DNA of 64,000 nucleotides, from assembly GCA_013398175.1 (NCBI GenBank), contig VZRZ01006842.1:876213-940212 (forward strand). Reading direction: 5' to 3'. Of the stretch, positions 23,876-38,800 are shown piece by piece (position 1 is the stretch's first letter; the number at the start of each line of letters is the position of its first letter). The notes beneath the pieces were generated by a model. That model was not told the DNA's origin, did no database searches, and was given only the letters and a program-made list of their open reading frames with translations. This DNA comes from Climacteris rufus. Lineage: Eukaryota; Chordata; Aves; Passeriformes; Climacteridae. A program made the position numbers and the translations under genes.

Positions 23876-26800
23876 CTGCAGAAGAAACAGATACATTACA
23901 TTAATGTACTACCTTGTAATACACTACCTTGTAAACAAAGAGAAACTAATGGAAGATAACTGTTTCTGAATTTGAAAGGTCTTGCAGGGGAAAAAAAAGT
24001 GGAAAGGTGGAAATCTTGAGAAATGACTACTACTATGAGGAGGAACAAAGAGCTGCAAAAGGCTAGATATTTATACTTTTGAATCCAAAAAATGCATGTC
24101 AAAAGGCTTTTTTTCTGCTGCTTAATCTGGACAAGCCATTGCACCTGCTATGAAAAAATAATTTTGAGACACTCTGTATCTCCTTACCTTCCATGGCATC
24201 CAGAGAGTCCATCTTTTGCAGGGCTGAATAATTTACAAAACATAAGGGCTGACTACTTCCCTTGCTTGTCAACAGATCCAAAACACATTGATGCAAAAAT
24301 ATATATTGTGCCTGTAAAATGTGAATTTAAAGATGCTTGATTAGGAGAATAATGTACTTCTAATACCAAAAAACCTTTTACTTTTTCTGTAACATCTAGA
24401 AAATCTCAAAGTAACTGTAGTTTAACTCAGCAATCTTAGTACTTCAGCAACCGTATCATATATGCCTGATCTGATTTCAATTATTATGAAGCATAATGCT
24501 TGAAATTTATCAAAGTATATTAATCCTTATGCCCAGTAAAATATATGAAATTAGACTAATCATAACTGAGACTAAATTGAGACTCCACAATTTTCTGTGA
24601 AAGTTTGTTCCACGAAAAGACATTTTGCCACTAGATTATGACTGAAGAAACTGAACCACATGAATGTAATATTTAGATAAGAAAATTTTCCTCTTTCTAC
24701 CATAGAGAAAACCAGCAGGGTGCACTCAAATGCAGAAGTTCAAGTAAATCTAAACCTATATGCCCTAGGAGCATGCACCACTGCTAGAGCAAAAATACCC
24801 TCAGTATTTTGAGTAATAGTTCTTGAACTGTAGCCTTATTTTTAAGAGACAATAGTGCGGAGTTAATTTGACACTTCCAAGGACATAAAGTCTGAAAAAA
24901 GGAAAACAAACTAAAGGAACGTAAGAATGAAATAAAGGAATGAAAACAGATAGAAATATAATAAATGGATTAAGCATATATTCACATAGGAGTAATATCT
25001 GTAGATGCAAAAAAATAAGTCACATGACGGTATCACAGATTCATTCAGATAGGAAGAGACCTCTGAAGATCACCTAGTGCAACTAGCCACTGCTCAGGCT
25101 GGCTCAGCTAAAACATGTTGCCCAGGACCTTGTCGAGATTGATTTGGAATATCTCCACCAAAATCACATTATTACCCTTGAATTTTTCACAGGTAAAAAT
25201 ATGAATGTAATTTTTCTGCTCAGTAATTGCTATTTTGTTTCAGAACTGCCATCAATTCACAATTCAAGTGTCTCAGATGTATGAGAGAAATTTGCTTACA
25301 TGAATATGTTTTAGGGTCACAGCTCCAGAGTTGTGGGTAATTAAAAGAGCTTTTCACAGGCCCCTGAAGCACACAGTACCATTACACTTTTCAATAATTT
25401 TTTTACTGAAATAATAGCATGGCATTACTTCAAACTAGCCCTTGTACTTGACAAGAAGATAAACTTTAACATGTCTGCTGGACAAACATGAATTTCTAGA
25501 ATGAAGGTCCTAAGACTCAGTGGAGTTTAGATTGGTTATTCCAGTTCAGAAGGCAGACTCTGAAAGCTCCATAATCTTTCGCACTCATAGAGCTACTTCT
25601 GATGATGTAGCAATGAAAATTTTTCTGAGTTTGGCGGGGCAGAGTGAAGCAGGCTATGTAGGCGGTGTATGTGTGACTAGTTATTTTCCCAGTTAGAATA
25701 AATGACATTATTAATTATTCTCATCCATTTGCTAGAGTAATAGACTGTGACTCTGTTAGCAAAAGAAAAATTATTTTGAAGCTATAAACAAGCAAAATAC
25801 AGGTCTGAGAGCAATCAGTTTTTATTTATTCTACTCATAGATCTTACGAACAATTTGACTGAGGGATTACTAAACTGAGTTCTGGGAAGGAATTGTTACT
25901 CTCTTTATATCTTTTGTGCTGATCACATAAAATCTGATTTAAAGGCAATTCAACAGTGTTCTAGAACAGAACTCTCAGAATAGCTTGACTTTCGAATCCA
26001 CCACAAAGCTTTACAATATTGATTCCCTTTGGTCGAGTTTTGTTGCTAATCTGACTTTTGTAGCCTTGCAAACATGAGCTAGAAATGACCTGGACAGAGA
26101 ACAACCTGTCTCAGAATTTTGCAGCTAGCATAAAGATGGATACTTCATTTGTTAGGAAATCAGAACTCTGACACCATCATCTTATATTGCATTTTGGCAG
26201 ACCTTTTGCTAGCCCCTGCCAAAATATTAAAATGAAGAAGTACACAAAAATGATGTATATTTTAAAAATGTACATTGATCTCATAAAATGTCTCACTCTT
26301 TTAAGATTTTATTTTGGAAGTGCTCCTATTAAGTAGTCTTCCAGCCTTTGATTTATTTTTAGATTATTCTACTTCTAGTGAAAAGTGCAAAATCAGAACC
26401 AAAACATATTCCCAGAATTCATCATCACAAGAAAGTGCTAGTAATTGTTTAGCTGCGTCAAGACTTCAAAAGAAAAAATTTAGAGCAAATGATAATCAGA
26501 CAAGATACCTCATGTCAGAGTATCACCAGAAGGTCTCATAAAATCTTCTGAAGAGGGGTTAACTGCTTTGTATATTCTGACACACTTTTTACATATTCTG
26601 ATGTGATATGGAATAGCAGAATTGCATTCCCAATGGAGCAAATCTCCTTACGTTAAAATCAGTTTAAATCCATCAGTCATGTGGAAGTTCTTCCTGAAAC
26701 TACTCATCCATACAGAGGAGTTGGTAAGTCATGCTGTAGACTCAAAGGCTTCAGGCTGCCCTTGGGTTAGATCTGGCCTGCAGGAGAATTATGCCAGGAG

Positions 26801-29800
26801 CCTTATGCAAATATAGCTGATTTGTGTTCCACTGGGCATTTAGGATCAGCTTTAAATTCTTCTATTACTCCTTTATGTATACTCAGAATTCCAGATACAG
26901 GAGAGGTCTTTCTCACCATCAGGTCATCATTGACTTATATCCATACAAAATAAGCCTGCCAGAAACATATTTTTTAGATCCAAAACCCACCATTTCCTTG
27001 ATTTTGAACAATTTGAAACCTGTGCTTAAATCTTATATCTGTGCTATTTTATTTGAAGCACCACTACTCAATGGCAATGATGCAATTGAAAAAGAATGGT
27101 GCAATGGTGCATTGGTAATGCAATGGTGCATTGAAAAAGAATCAGGGAATCAATAATGAGTTCAAAGTTAAATGAATATTTAAAAGTTTTGTAGACTATG
27201 TCACATATACATACACACAAAAAGATACACTTTTTGTAGTAGTAAATAAAGACAAACTAAGTAGTGTAAGAGCAAACCACTTTTTAATTTAACAACTGTT
27301 CACCCAAAACTTTAAATTAACTTTCTTAAAGATGGAGAAATTATTATTTAGGTTCTAAAAAATAAATAGCACTCTTTTCAGCATTTGTCAAGACTTTGCT
27401 GGTGAAGTATACTAAGGTAGATACAGACCATATATTTGCACAGTGCTTGAAATAAATATAAGCAGGATTTGGTAGAAATTTTAGTATACAGCTAATTGTT
27501 ATGAGCTTTCTAGTTTTGTTTTTCAGATCAGATAAGGAGATGACTAATTTTTTACAACAGGAAAACAGAATAGATAAATCTTACCAGATTCTGTACCATA
27601 CACATTCTTTCACTTCTTAGCTCAGCTACAAGTCCATAGATATCCACAAAATCATGGTCATTTACATGTTGGGTTAAATGATCAAGTGCAATATAAACAC
27701 CTGTTCTTCCAACACCAGCACTGCAAACATGATAAACAAGATAAAATACACCCTTTCTGTTAAGGCTTTCAGCATTTTCTTTGAATATTCTGGAGAAACA
27801 AAGTTTATTGTGAAAAGAAAAAAACATTTGGAAAAAACCCAAAATAATTTTTTCAGTATTTACATTTTGTGATGTGTGTGTTTCCTTGCTGAATTGGATC
27901 AAGTGAAATCTGGATCTGAGCCATTTTCTGATTTTGATTTTACAAAGGGGTTGCAGTAAATGAGTTAGTACTCATTTATATATTTATATAAATCAAACCT
28001 GTTTGAGTGGAAGAAAAGATCCTATAGCATTTCTGTGAGTTTTGTAGAGCTCCCTAATTAAAAGGACATTGGGATTCTGTGATACTTTTGGTATTTGAGA
28101 TCAAACAACATGGGATCTAGCAAAACATTTTAAAGAAAATACTTTTAAAAGGAATATCAGTGTGCAAGATATGCTGGTATTCAGTGTTTTATTTAAAGAT
28201 CTGAGAATGAACAGGATGTCTCAAAATTACTCTCAGACTTCTCTGCAATTGGTGTAATAAATGCAGGGTATATCACTGCAGATGATCAAGAGATACATAG
28301 AAAAACTCTTGAACTTGCAAGATTTAATGAGCAGAAAGTAATAAATGAGTTTTCTGGATATGAGAATACATAGTGGTGCTTTATAACCATCAGGAGCACG
28401 GGTGGAGTATCTGGCCCATGCTGGCCCCTTTACGCATCTATGTTCTGAGGAGAGGATAGGATTCCTTGTGGAGGGTCCCCACAGAATAGAAGTGCCCTGA
28501 AAACATGAAGACTGTGTTGTTCTCTCCCATAATAATCACTCTGGCCCTTGCAGTAGAGGGAAATGTTTGTCAAAGACAACAATATCAAATAAATGAGGCT
28601 TTACCACCCATTGTGAGTGGCACCCATAGCACACTGAGGACAGATAAAAAGAACTCCCATGCATGATAAGTGGGTGGTTTGGGAAGAGATTTGTAGCACC
28701 AAAGCCAGCTTTCCCTCCCACTTATTTCCAGAGTCACACCAAATGAGAATGAGGCAAAGAGACCTATGAGTACAACAGAGACCTTGGAGTTCAGATCCCT
28801 GTTTGGAGCATGCCCACTCATTTACTGGGAACACCGACCTGCACAAAAAATGCAAATACCCACATCAGTTTCCTTAAGACTTAGCCCTACCCATACCCTT
28901 ACTCTTTGAAATAGCAGTTTAGGGGTGTTAATGAAATCAACAGGAACTATGACAGCTGAAAATTTCTAACCACCAGACCATTTATTTAAGAGCCTAAATA
29001 TAGGTTTTGTCTGTTTACAGGCATCCAAGTTTGAAATCTGGCCTATGAAAAGCTTATTCCTATTTGTTATTCTCTGTGGATTCCAAAGAGTTTCTTCCTT
29101 ATGATATGTGACACGCACATTTAAAATATATTTTTAATACTTTCTTCTTAAGAACTCTGAGTATAATAGAGGTCATTTAAACCAACACATGTTATTTGCT
29201 ATTCCTCTTCTTGTGACTGAAGAAGAAAATGGAGATAAATCCAGCAGTACTTCATGGCAACTGTTGGATCAATAATTTCACTGACATCACCTCAATGGAT
29301 TTCCAGAAATGGAAGAACAGACATACTTTGGCATTTTACCTTCTAGTAAGAAGGGTTGCTAGAGAAACCTTCACTGCTCTCCGTACTAGAACCATATGTC
29401 TGCACTCAGTCTTCATTGTTGTTCTTCTGGCAACTTTCCTGTGCATTAATATGCACTTGAAGTTCTAAATACCAAGTCATGATTTGGTGAATATGTTTAC
29501 CTGCAGTGAACCACCATTGGCGTGTTATCGTGTGCTCGACTTGCACGGATAAGTTTTACAAAATGGATAATTGGTGCAGTAGTTTCAGGGACTCCATGTT
29601 CTGGCCAAGAAGTAAAGTTACACTGCCGCACCATCATGCAGTCTCCATGCTGAAAAATAAAAAATAATGCCGTTTTTACTGAAGAAATACTACAGACGAT
29701 TCAGTAAGCTACATGTAATCTTCTCAGCCATTTAATGGAAAAAAATAAAGTTAGAATAGCATAATTATTAAAAGATGTACTGGCATGAAGGGATAATTTG

Positions 29801-32800
29801 TTGTGCACAGAACTTCTGGCAGGTTTTTTGAGGGGTGGCATCAGGTCCCTCTTTCAGGAAGTATTAGTGACTTCAGCAGTCACTCTTCATTTGACTTTAG
29901 TCAGTATTTCAGTGTAATTTGTCAATTGCAGATTGAAGTTTCTATGGATCATTTAGAAGTTTAATGAGACGGATTACAAATTTGTTTAGGAAAAAGCAAC
30001 CCCTCTGAGACTGATCCAATGTAGTGAAGGCAAATACACATACACTGGTAAATAAAGGCATATTTTCTAATTTTGATGCCCTCTCAATCAAAGCAGCAGC
30101 AACAGTAACCTCAAAAAAAGAGGTTATGATCTGATACCTAGATTACATATGAAGGACATAGAAATGAGAGAAGAAGATCATGCCAAAGGCCTGTCTAGAT
30201 CAATATCCTGTTTCCAACAATGGTCAAGAAAAAATGTTAGGGAACTTTATAAAACATGACAACAATGTATCTGTAGTTCCCCAGATTATCCTTTCCATTC
30301 TTAGTAGTTTGTGACTTGTGAGCTGCCTCAGTCAGAGACAGTAAATAGAAATTTAGTAGTATTTGTCTGTATTTTCTCCTATTAATTTATGCATATTTTT
30401 TGTATCCCTGTAAGTTTTTAGCATTCACAATATCCTGCAGCAAGGAGCACCATTGTTTAATAAACTATTGCGTAATGAACCAGCTTCTACTTTTAAAAAT
30501 TTCTTTTGAACCAATTACTTGCTTCTTTCATATTCCAAGAAACACTGAAAAACTGTGAACAATTATGTGTAGCCACGATTTTGTGTCTATTTTGTTTGTT
30601 TTTTTATTGATCAGCTTTAAAACTAAAGAGATATTACTTTGGATGCACAATGGCAATAACTTTGAGTTATTAGTTTCCCATATGCTTTTTGCTTTCACTG
30701 GAAGATCATCAAGAATCCACCCCTTTGTGAATAGAAGATGAAGTACAATCTTAAAACCAGCAATACAGCACATTTAAAGACATGCTTATGAAAGGCATAG
30801 CTTCTTGTGCAGGATAGTTCAGCTATAAAAATTGGATCATCCAATCAATTCAGGTTATCTTCTTTTCAGCCTCACCCCGGTTAACACAGGTGACTTCGCA
30901 TTTTGCTGGCGTGCATTTTCACTCTAAACAGTCCTTTTTCCAGTCTTGTTGCTCTATGTTCTACTTCAGCTGAAAAAAGCCTTTTGTTCTCTCAATCATT
31001 TTAAAATGTTCAATTGCTCTGTACTATGTGCACAACATATCATTGTGGGATGACTGCTGAGACAAGTCCCTAACTACTGTGTGCCTCTTATCACGTGCAT
31101 GTGCCACAGGAGGGTAATGTCTGCATTTGGATAGCCAACTTCAGGTCCTAGGATCTGGCTGCACTACATACAACACAGATCATTGCTGGGAGTACAAAAG
31201 AAGTCTGACTTAATTTTGGGTCATTATTTCCAGATTGCTTTTGGGGCCCACCTGCTGTACTGATTTAATGCTGGGTAATAATTTTTCCAGAGAGTGGAAG
31301 CTATAGCTGTGGATCATGACAAAGGTGAACATCTATGCTGTACCCCTGCGCTGGCTTCCCAGCACAAAGAGTGGAAGTAATACTGGTGATTCTCATTTAT
31401 ATTGGGTGAATCTCCTGGGGGTGGAGGCCAATGGCAGGTGATACAATACAAAAGAGTTGCACCAGAGAATCTTGCCCTTTAGTCTGAGTGGGATACAATC
31501 AAAGGGATTTGTCTGATTCCAGAACGGTTAGGATTACTCCTTTCTAGAACAGACACTGAGATGTCCAAGTAGAAACTTCACCTCCCACCAGACCAGAGGT
31601 TCAGTAATTTTGATAGGCCCTTCATAGCATGTTGGACAAATATCTGACCTCTTTGGGACAGAAGTTCTCAGGAAATAAAAAATTAATGAAAACAAAATGC
31701 AGGACTACCAGGAAGCACAATGCATATGCACTAAAAGATTAAAAGAAAAATATTGAGGGAGTAGTTGGGTGGCATATTTAATTTTCTTTGAGGTGTTGCA
31801 TGGATTTTATTCAATCAACTTCCAGTTCTGGCTTACCCTTTCAATCTTTAGTTCTCTGATGGTCCAATCTATTTGAATATCTTCCATCAATTTAGTAATC
31901 ACTATATCCCCAAACACAGTCACTGGTTTATTATCTTCTGGCCAGTACTGATGACATCTTATCTGCAGGGAGATGATTACTGATTAATTTAAAATTATCA
32001 TATTATAGTCTTGACAGAAACTGCATACAAAATTTCCAATTATACCAAATGCTTTTAATTGGTACACTGGTAACTTACACGTCCTTTTTCAAAACATTGT
32101 GTAAGCATCACAAGTGTTTTAGCTCTTGTCTCCCACACCATTCTCCAGAAATCTCCCACTGTTCCTGGTAATGGTCCCTGAGTTGCAATGAACTCATTTG
32201 GACATAAATAGCCCTAAGAAAGAGAAAATATTTAATACATAATGGTTGGCAAGGAAACAAAAGAGCTTGAATGTGACTCATAGTTGTGCCTATACCCACC
32301 ATGCCTAAGGCTAAAGCCTTGTCAGACATTCTAAGCAAACTGGCACAGGCCTGACTAATCACCGCATGGCAGGCTGCCTTGGAAAACTAAAGAAGTAATG
32401 GCATTTTCTTTGTAGTCCAGTTACCACTACTCTACTAAAGTTGGGAAGTGCCATGCCAATGGAAATGCATTTAGCAGAGAAATTGTGGCGACATCAGGCC
32501 GTTTAAAGGTATCTAAGCCCTCATATTAGCCTTACTGCAGATCCAGCCAGAGGCCAGCAAGGACTATGTCAAGAGGTGGCCAACAAAGTAGAATTAGATA
32601 GTGCTAAGGAGCAGTGAAGCCAGGGAAACAACAAAGGAGCCATTTGAGAGCCAATGCAAGTAACACACCCACTAATGACCTTGTTCTTTGGTGATTGTCA
32701 AGGATCTGCTATAACTGAGGGCGGGAGCTTACTCAAATAAACGATCTCTGATAAAAGATCTTCAAGAAACCTATTGTAGTGGTTGACTTTTATTTTAGTG

Positions 32801-35800
32801 TTGGCTTCTACTGTTTAGTTAATTTATAAATTGGTGTAAAACTTGGGAGGAAGGAAGGTTTGTTGAAAAAGTCTGTGTCAGTGCTGTGAGTGCATAGGTT
32901 CACATGGATCTGGTTCCTCACAGAGAAGAAATGTACCTACAGGGGCTATTACATACTACAGAAAATCTAAAATAACAACAATAGCAATATTAGCAATAAA
33001 TTTGTACTGTAGAACTAGCAGTTTATAGTATCACAGAGTTCTGCTTATTGCTCAAAAAAACTGACACAGTGGTTTATAGTACCACCAAGGCTTCTTGTTG
33101 GAATTATAGCCCTATAATTCACAGCTGCCTGTTACTTACTCCATCTATAATACAAAGAACAGGTGGCAGTGGGAAACTATGTTAATCCTCCCTAGTTTAA
33201 GAGTGAGGTGAGAAACTATAATTCAAGGATGCAAAGCTCACAGTTCAGTTACTGACTCTGTTTAACCAATGGAAATGAAAGTAGCAGCAGAGTACTCATA
33301 TGTTAAAACTGTATACAAGACTTCTCTTTTTCTCTCTTTACATGTGTGCATATGTAAATAGACCTAGATAATTAGGTATGTAAATACATGTACATATTGC
33401 ATGTTTACAGCTATATGCATTTATATATTTATACATCTACAAATAGGGAACGTGAGAGCATGTAAAGGGCAAAGCTTTACCCCTGAGATACCATAACATT
33501 GGAATTATCTTTTCACTGTTGAATGGTGACCCAAAATGTATGCAGACAAGCAAAATCTCAGCAGAGAACACTCTGTAGCTGGCTTTTGCTACAGCTTTTT
33601 GGAAGCTGCTGTTAGTGTTCCCCGCCTAAGACTTGCCATGCCAGTTAGTGACAGGAAGGGTAGAGACTAGGCCATGCTCCAAGCTGCTCTGTTTCCTTCT
33701 CAGTCATTCTGTTTAGTCCCAGCATCAAGTGGCATGGTTCTTCCTATCTGCTAACTCTCAGAACAAAGACAATCCATATAAAGGAATAAATAGCATTTTC
33801 TAATGAGAAAGGAAGATCCTCTCAGCTCTGTTGCTTATACTCTGTAATGTCTCTTAGTTATCTGGAAATACTATTTCTACTTTCCTTTGTGTTGTCTGTT
33901 TAGACTACAGTCTGCATATCTTCCTCTGTGTTTGAAAAGTGTTTAGTGTAAATCAAGTCTGGACCTCATATGAGATCACCAGCCACTGCTAGAAGAAATT
34001 AAATGCATAACTATAATTCACACTTTGAGTTTCAACAGGATAAAAATGAGAGAAAAATATAGATGAGGAATTTACTGAGTATACAATAAGAAAAGGAAAA
34101 GTCTGGGAAGAAAGCTGAGGATGAAAAATACATGTTAGTTTCTTCTTCAAGAAGCCTATTTTCATTTTCCTCCATTATAACTTTCACAAAATAATTAGGA
34201 GCATGCCAAAACTATTAGCCATTTCTATGAAAGTTTACAGTTCAGTTACCTTTGCATTGTCCTATTCTTATACAACAACTTTAATTCCTGAATCAAGAGA
34301 CCAAAAAACACCTGTTTAAACAATTAACCCCCGTGGGAGTTCCACTGTTGTCTTTAATGATAACGGTATGAGATACTTTATAAAAAGCAATTTGCTGGAC
34401 ATAGTTTTGATTATTACTGGAAATCATTGCTTAGCAATGAAAACGGGATAATGTATATTTTTAACTTCATGTTTAGTGCCACAGGCATCACTTGAATAAT
34501 GTCATGGCAATACTGGCTGTAAGGAACGAAAGAAAAATCAGAATCCTGTTCTTCTTGCAAGTTATTTTTTTTTTTACTCTCTCTTCTACCAAAAAGCAAG
34601 TGTAGTAAAAATGTGAGAGACTTTCTACTTACAGACACATAACTGGCATTAATGTAGTCAGATCCAGGAATACCAGCATCAGGCATCAGCTTTACTCTGT
34701 TGTTATTATCTGTCATGGAAGTAAAGTCTAGTTAACTAAAAGTTTTGTTCAAAAACTGTAGAAATATGTAACAAGTGTTCCTGGAGTGCTAAGAAATCAA
34801 AAATGCTGTTATTGTTGCTAATCTAACAATATTTGACAGAGTAGAACACTAATTACAAAGGTAATTTAATCATTTTCCATTATTGTATAGTCTTTCTTTA
34901 ATGTTCCAGACAGGTTGTATATAATATTTTTTTAATTTGAATGGTTAATGAGCCAAAACCTCCGATGTGATATATGCATGGGAGGATTCTCTGCCCAAAA
35001 TTAGCCTGTGTACTTCAAGCCATGCTGTTCTAGCACACACAACATGCGGATCAGACAGTAGGGTCAGGGGTCTGATAGTTTTTTCTATATACTTGCTGCC
35101 CAGGTCAGAGATCTGAGCCAGATTCTGGCACTTTTTCACAGTTTCACTTCTTTTACATAATGCTAACTCATTGTTTAAAGAGGTGAGGGTTTCTGATTTG
35201 GTTCCACAGTATGTATGCAGAAATCACAAAATCCAAGAAACATGTCATATGTGAAACACCAGAATTTTGGTGTTTGGTCCTCAACTTAGCAAAGAATATT
35301 AGAATACAACGTTAAAGTATTTATGAAACATATCTGTTTATGTTTTATTGTGTGCCATAAATATAAATTTTTAGTGACTGTAACTTCAAGTATGTCTTCA
35401 ACAAGGCAGTAGATTGCAGGAACAGCTGCTCTGAAAAGTTAATAGCACAGAATGTAGCATTATTAACCAAGGAATGCCATGCACTCCATTTCACATCACA
35501 GCTAATGCCTAAAATAATAATGACATTTCTTGTCTTATTAACTGAAAAATGAAGCAATGTTGAGTATAGAAAGACAGACTCCTGTCTCCTGTGATAATAT
35601 CTAGCCTGGGCTTATAAGTTATCATACAGTCACTCTGATCTTCTGTGGAACCTTTGCAGCATATGTACACATATCCACAAGAAAGCATACCAAGACTCCT
35701 GAGGTAGCTGAATGCACAAACATGTGGATTTTATATGTTTAAAAAAAATTACTTCTTACTACAAGAAAAAAAAAAAAAAAACCAACGAGGAAGAATGTTA

Positions 35801-38800
35801 AAGAGTTTGCTACATGGCTTGAATTACAAAGCCAAGAAACTATTGAGGCTACAGTTTCTTGCACCTGCATGTTAAAGGTTGTGAGAGCAAGTTGAAAGCT
35901 ACTTGCAAATGAAACTATCTTTAAAAATACCATAAAGACGGGTTACTTGACAGAAAATTATTTCATAATGTGGACATGATTATACTGAAATTTCAAGGAC
36001 AGATCAAACAAAAATACTCTGGCATTCCAAATATATGTTGCACAATTGAAAGAAAAGAGAAAAATGGAGGAATTGGTCAGTAAACACACATACATGGCTT
36101 TATGTTTGGGAAACGATTCTTAGACCTGTTCCAAGGCAGATCAGCATCAGTTGAAGCAAGGTCTTCAAGAAATTTGGGAAGTTCCTGCAGAGGAATAAAT
36201 GTCCATTGGGAAAGTTTTGCACTTGAGTGAATTTAAAATATGACACAATCATCCAGTAAGAGGAAAAATTCTATAGTTCTGCAACAGTGAGTTTCTAAGA
36301 ACAGCTGGAAACATTACAGAGCTTTGCACCTCACTGTCAACCCGTTACACCAGCACTGTAAGATGCAGAGCTGCAGACAATGCTGTCAAGTTGAACAATT
36401 AAAGCTTACATGAACTTTCACCTTTACAAGCCTGGATAAAGTCAATCTATCACCTTTTGTAGTTATTTTCTGGTTTTTTTTTTTTCATGAAGTCACATGC
36501 TTGGTTACTGTGACATACTGACAGCCTTAGTCTTGAATAAAGCCTTTTCCTGAGTCGTGTAGGTTGGGAAAATTTGTGGTACAGCATGGGAACTGATGAG
36601 AATTTAATTAAGCTGAGACAACTGGCAATTAGCTATTGTTCATGAAACTGTTTGTGAAAGGGGTGGGAAGAGTTATTTTGGGCTGTACTGCAGTTTTATA
36701 ACTGGTCATTAGTTCTATTACTGGAGGACAGAGATGGATAAATCATTCATGTCAAGGAACTTATTTGATAGGGATGTTTGTGTGCATGAACAGGTATCAT
36801 TTACAAAGTTGATTAAAAGAGTGGAGACAACTTCAGAACTTGATAATGAAGACAATGTATTAAAGTGATGATTTCATAGTGGTGTTAAAACAGAAAACTC
36901 AGAAAAGCCAGAATTTTTCCAGAATTTCAAATATATTGTTAACTTTAATAGATTTTCCCTTTGTGTGACAAAAGTTATATGCAAATCTGGTTTTTATATC
37001 TATCTGAGATACAAATTAAGAGATCTACCTATTACTTTGAATAAACACAAGGCAAAATTTGCTGCTTGTGCTGAGTAATCCCTTCAAATTTGTCTTTTAA
37101 TATTAGTGGTTACTGTGTGCATGGGCTACTTCCAAAAGTTGGGCAGATAGCCATACTGTCAGGTTCAATATTAATTATTTTCAAGTGCCCTTTTGCCCAG
37201 GTATTTGAGACAATTTGTCTTTTATAAATAAAATCTAATGGGAATGTATTACCAAATCAATAAGTAATTGAGAGTGGTAATGAAAAATTAAAAACCAGGA
37301 CTGTTTTATTACAGTGTTTTCCTTTCATTGTTAATTCAAATATTTTGTCAGCCTGGTGTAAAAAACACATTTAAAGTGGAGATGTTAAAATTCCTCTCAT
37401 TCAGAAAGCTGAAACTCTCCCACAGAGATTCTGTCATTGAATGTTTCCATGGAGGAAGGACTATGGCATTTTGCAGGTGTTTTGGGCCATGGAATCCCTT
37501 GTCATGTGAACTTTAACTTTCCTCATTTGCCTCACTCCTCCAAGTTCTGGCTTGCCAGTTAACTAGTATAGAAGTAGCACCACTGTGTAGCACTTTGTAG
37601 TAGAGAGGAAATAGAGATGCAGATTGTGTTATTTTCATAATGATGCTTCCATAATTGAACAAGTGTACAAAAGCTCATACCAATTCTCTGCATGAGTATG
37701 GATTTCAGTCTAAATTATTATTTTCAGATTTAGGGAAAAACTGTTTGGGTTCCCAGACTCAATAACAACTTCTCACAGAAACCATGTTTCTTTATAGAGT
37801 CATAAAATTTTGAAATCAATAATTTGCATTCTGTTTACTGCAGTACTTTTATGGCACTGTGGTGATATTTGGAGGTATTTCGCTTTTTTATTCATGAACA
37901 GAACTTATCATAAAGCAATTATACAAGTATTTCTGTATTTCAAGTGTTTCTGTAATTTGCCAGTTACTACAAAAGCACAAGTTCCCAAAGGTATTGAAAG
38001 ACTGAATCAGCTGGAAAGGTTGAAGTTTGAATAGCAATGGGGTGGTGCCCATCATCAGTTACTTTGGATCCCTGTGGTTTCTTTAAACTTGTCTTTTCTG
38101 ACAAGAAGTGGATACAGGTCCATTCTGAGGTCCAGATTCTCTTATCATCATGTTTACACACAGGTCATGTTCACATGTGGACTGACATTGAACCCTGAAA
38201 ATGTCCTGGCACTGCGTTTTGGTCAGTCCAGGAAATTAGATGAAACTGGGAATGTCCTTGGATTACAAGACTAAGTGAAATGGAAGGAGTTATATTTATG
38301 CTGGAAAACTCCAAATCATGTTTGTTGTCCACAAACTGCCTATTGTAAATGATCCCTAGACTGCTTTACCTACTAGAGCATGTCTTGGAAATATCCAGGA
38401 AGATTGCTAGCTGAAACCAAATTCAACATAGGGAGTACACTACAATCTTAGTGTAAATTATCATATTCTTGTGTTCAGTTCCCAGTATACTTGAATTTAC
38501 TCATACAGAGGCAGACAGAGATTCCAAGTAAGCTCAGCACTATGCTTTTCATAGGACTATAGAACGGTTTGAGTTGGAAGGGACATTAACATAATCTAGT
38601 CCAACCCTATGCTGCCACAGGCAGGGACACCTTCCACTAGACCAGGTTGCTCAAAGCCCCATCCTGTTGCCCTGACTTTTGCAGTTCTGGATGTTATCAT
38701 TCTTTTGTAACTGGTCCTCCGACATTCTTTGTAAACATAGCCATGTTATTGTAATGGTATCTTTTTATTTACGTTCCTTTCTCCTGGGCACAGAAGTTTG

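Noticed and set aside
29229..29468. 79-codon plus-strand frame with a hydrophobic C-terminal run
   Set aside because: Opposite strand to PTPRQ, next to its exon, with no homology recognised and no promoter features; a chance frame is the simpler reading.
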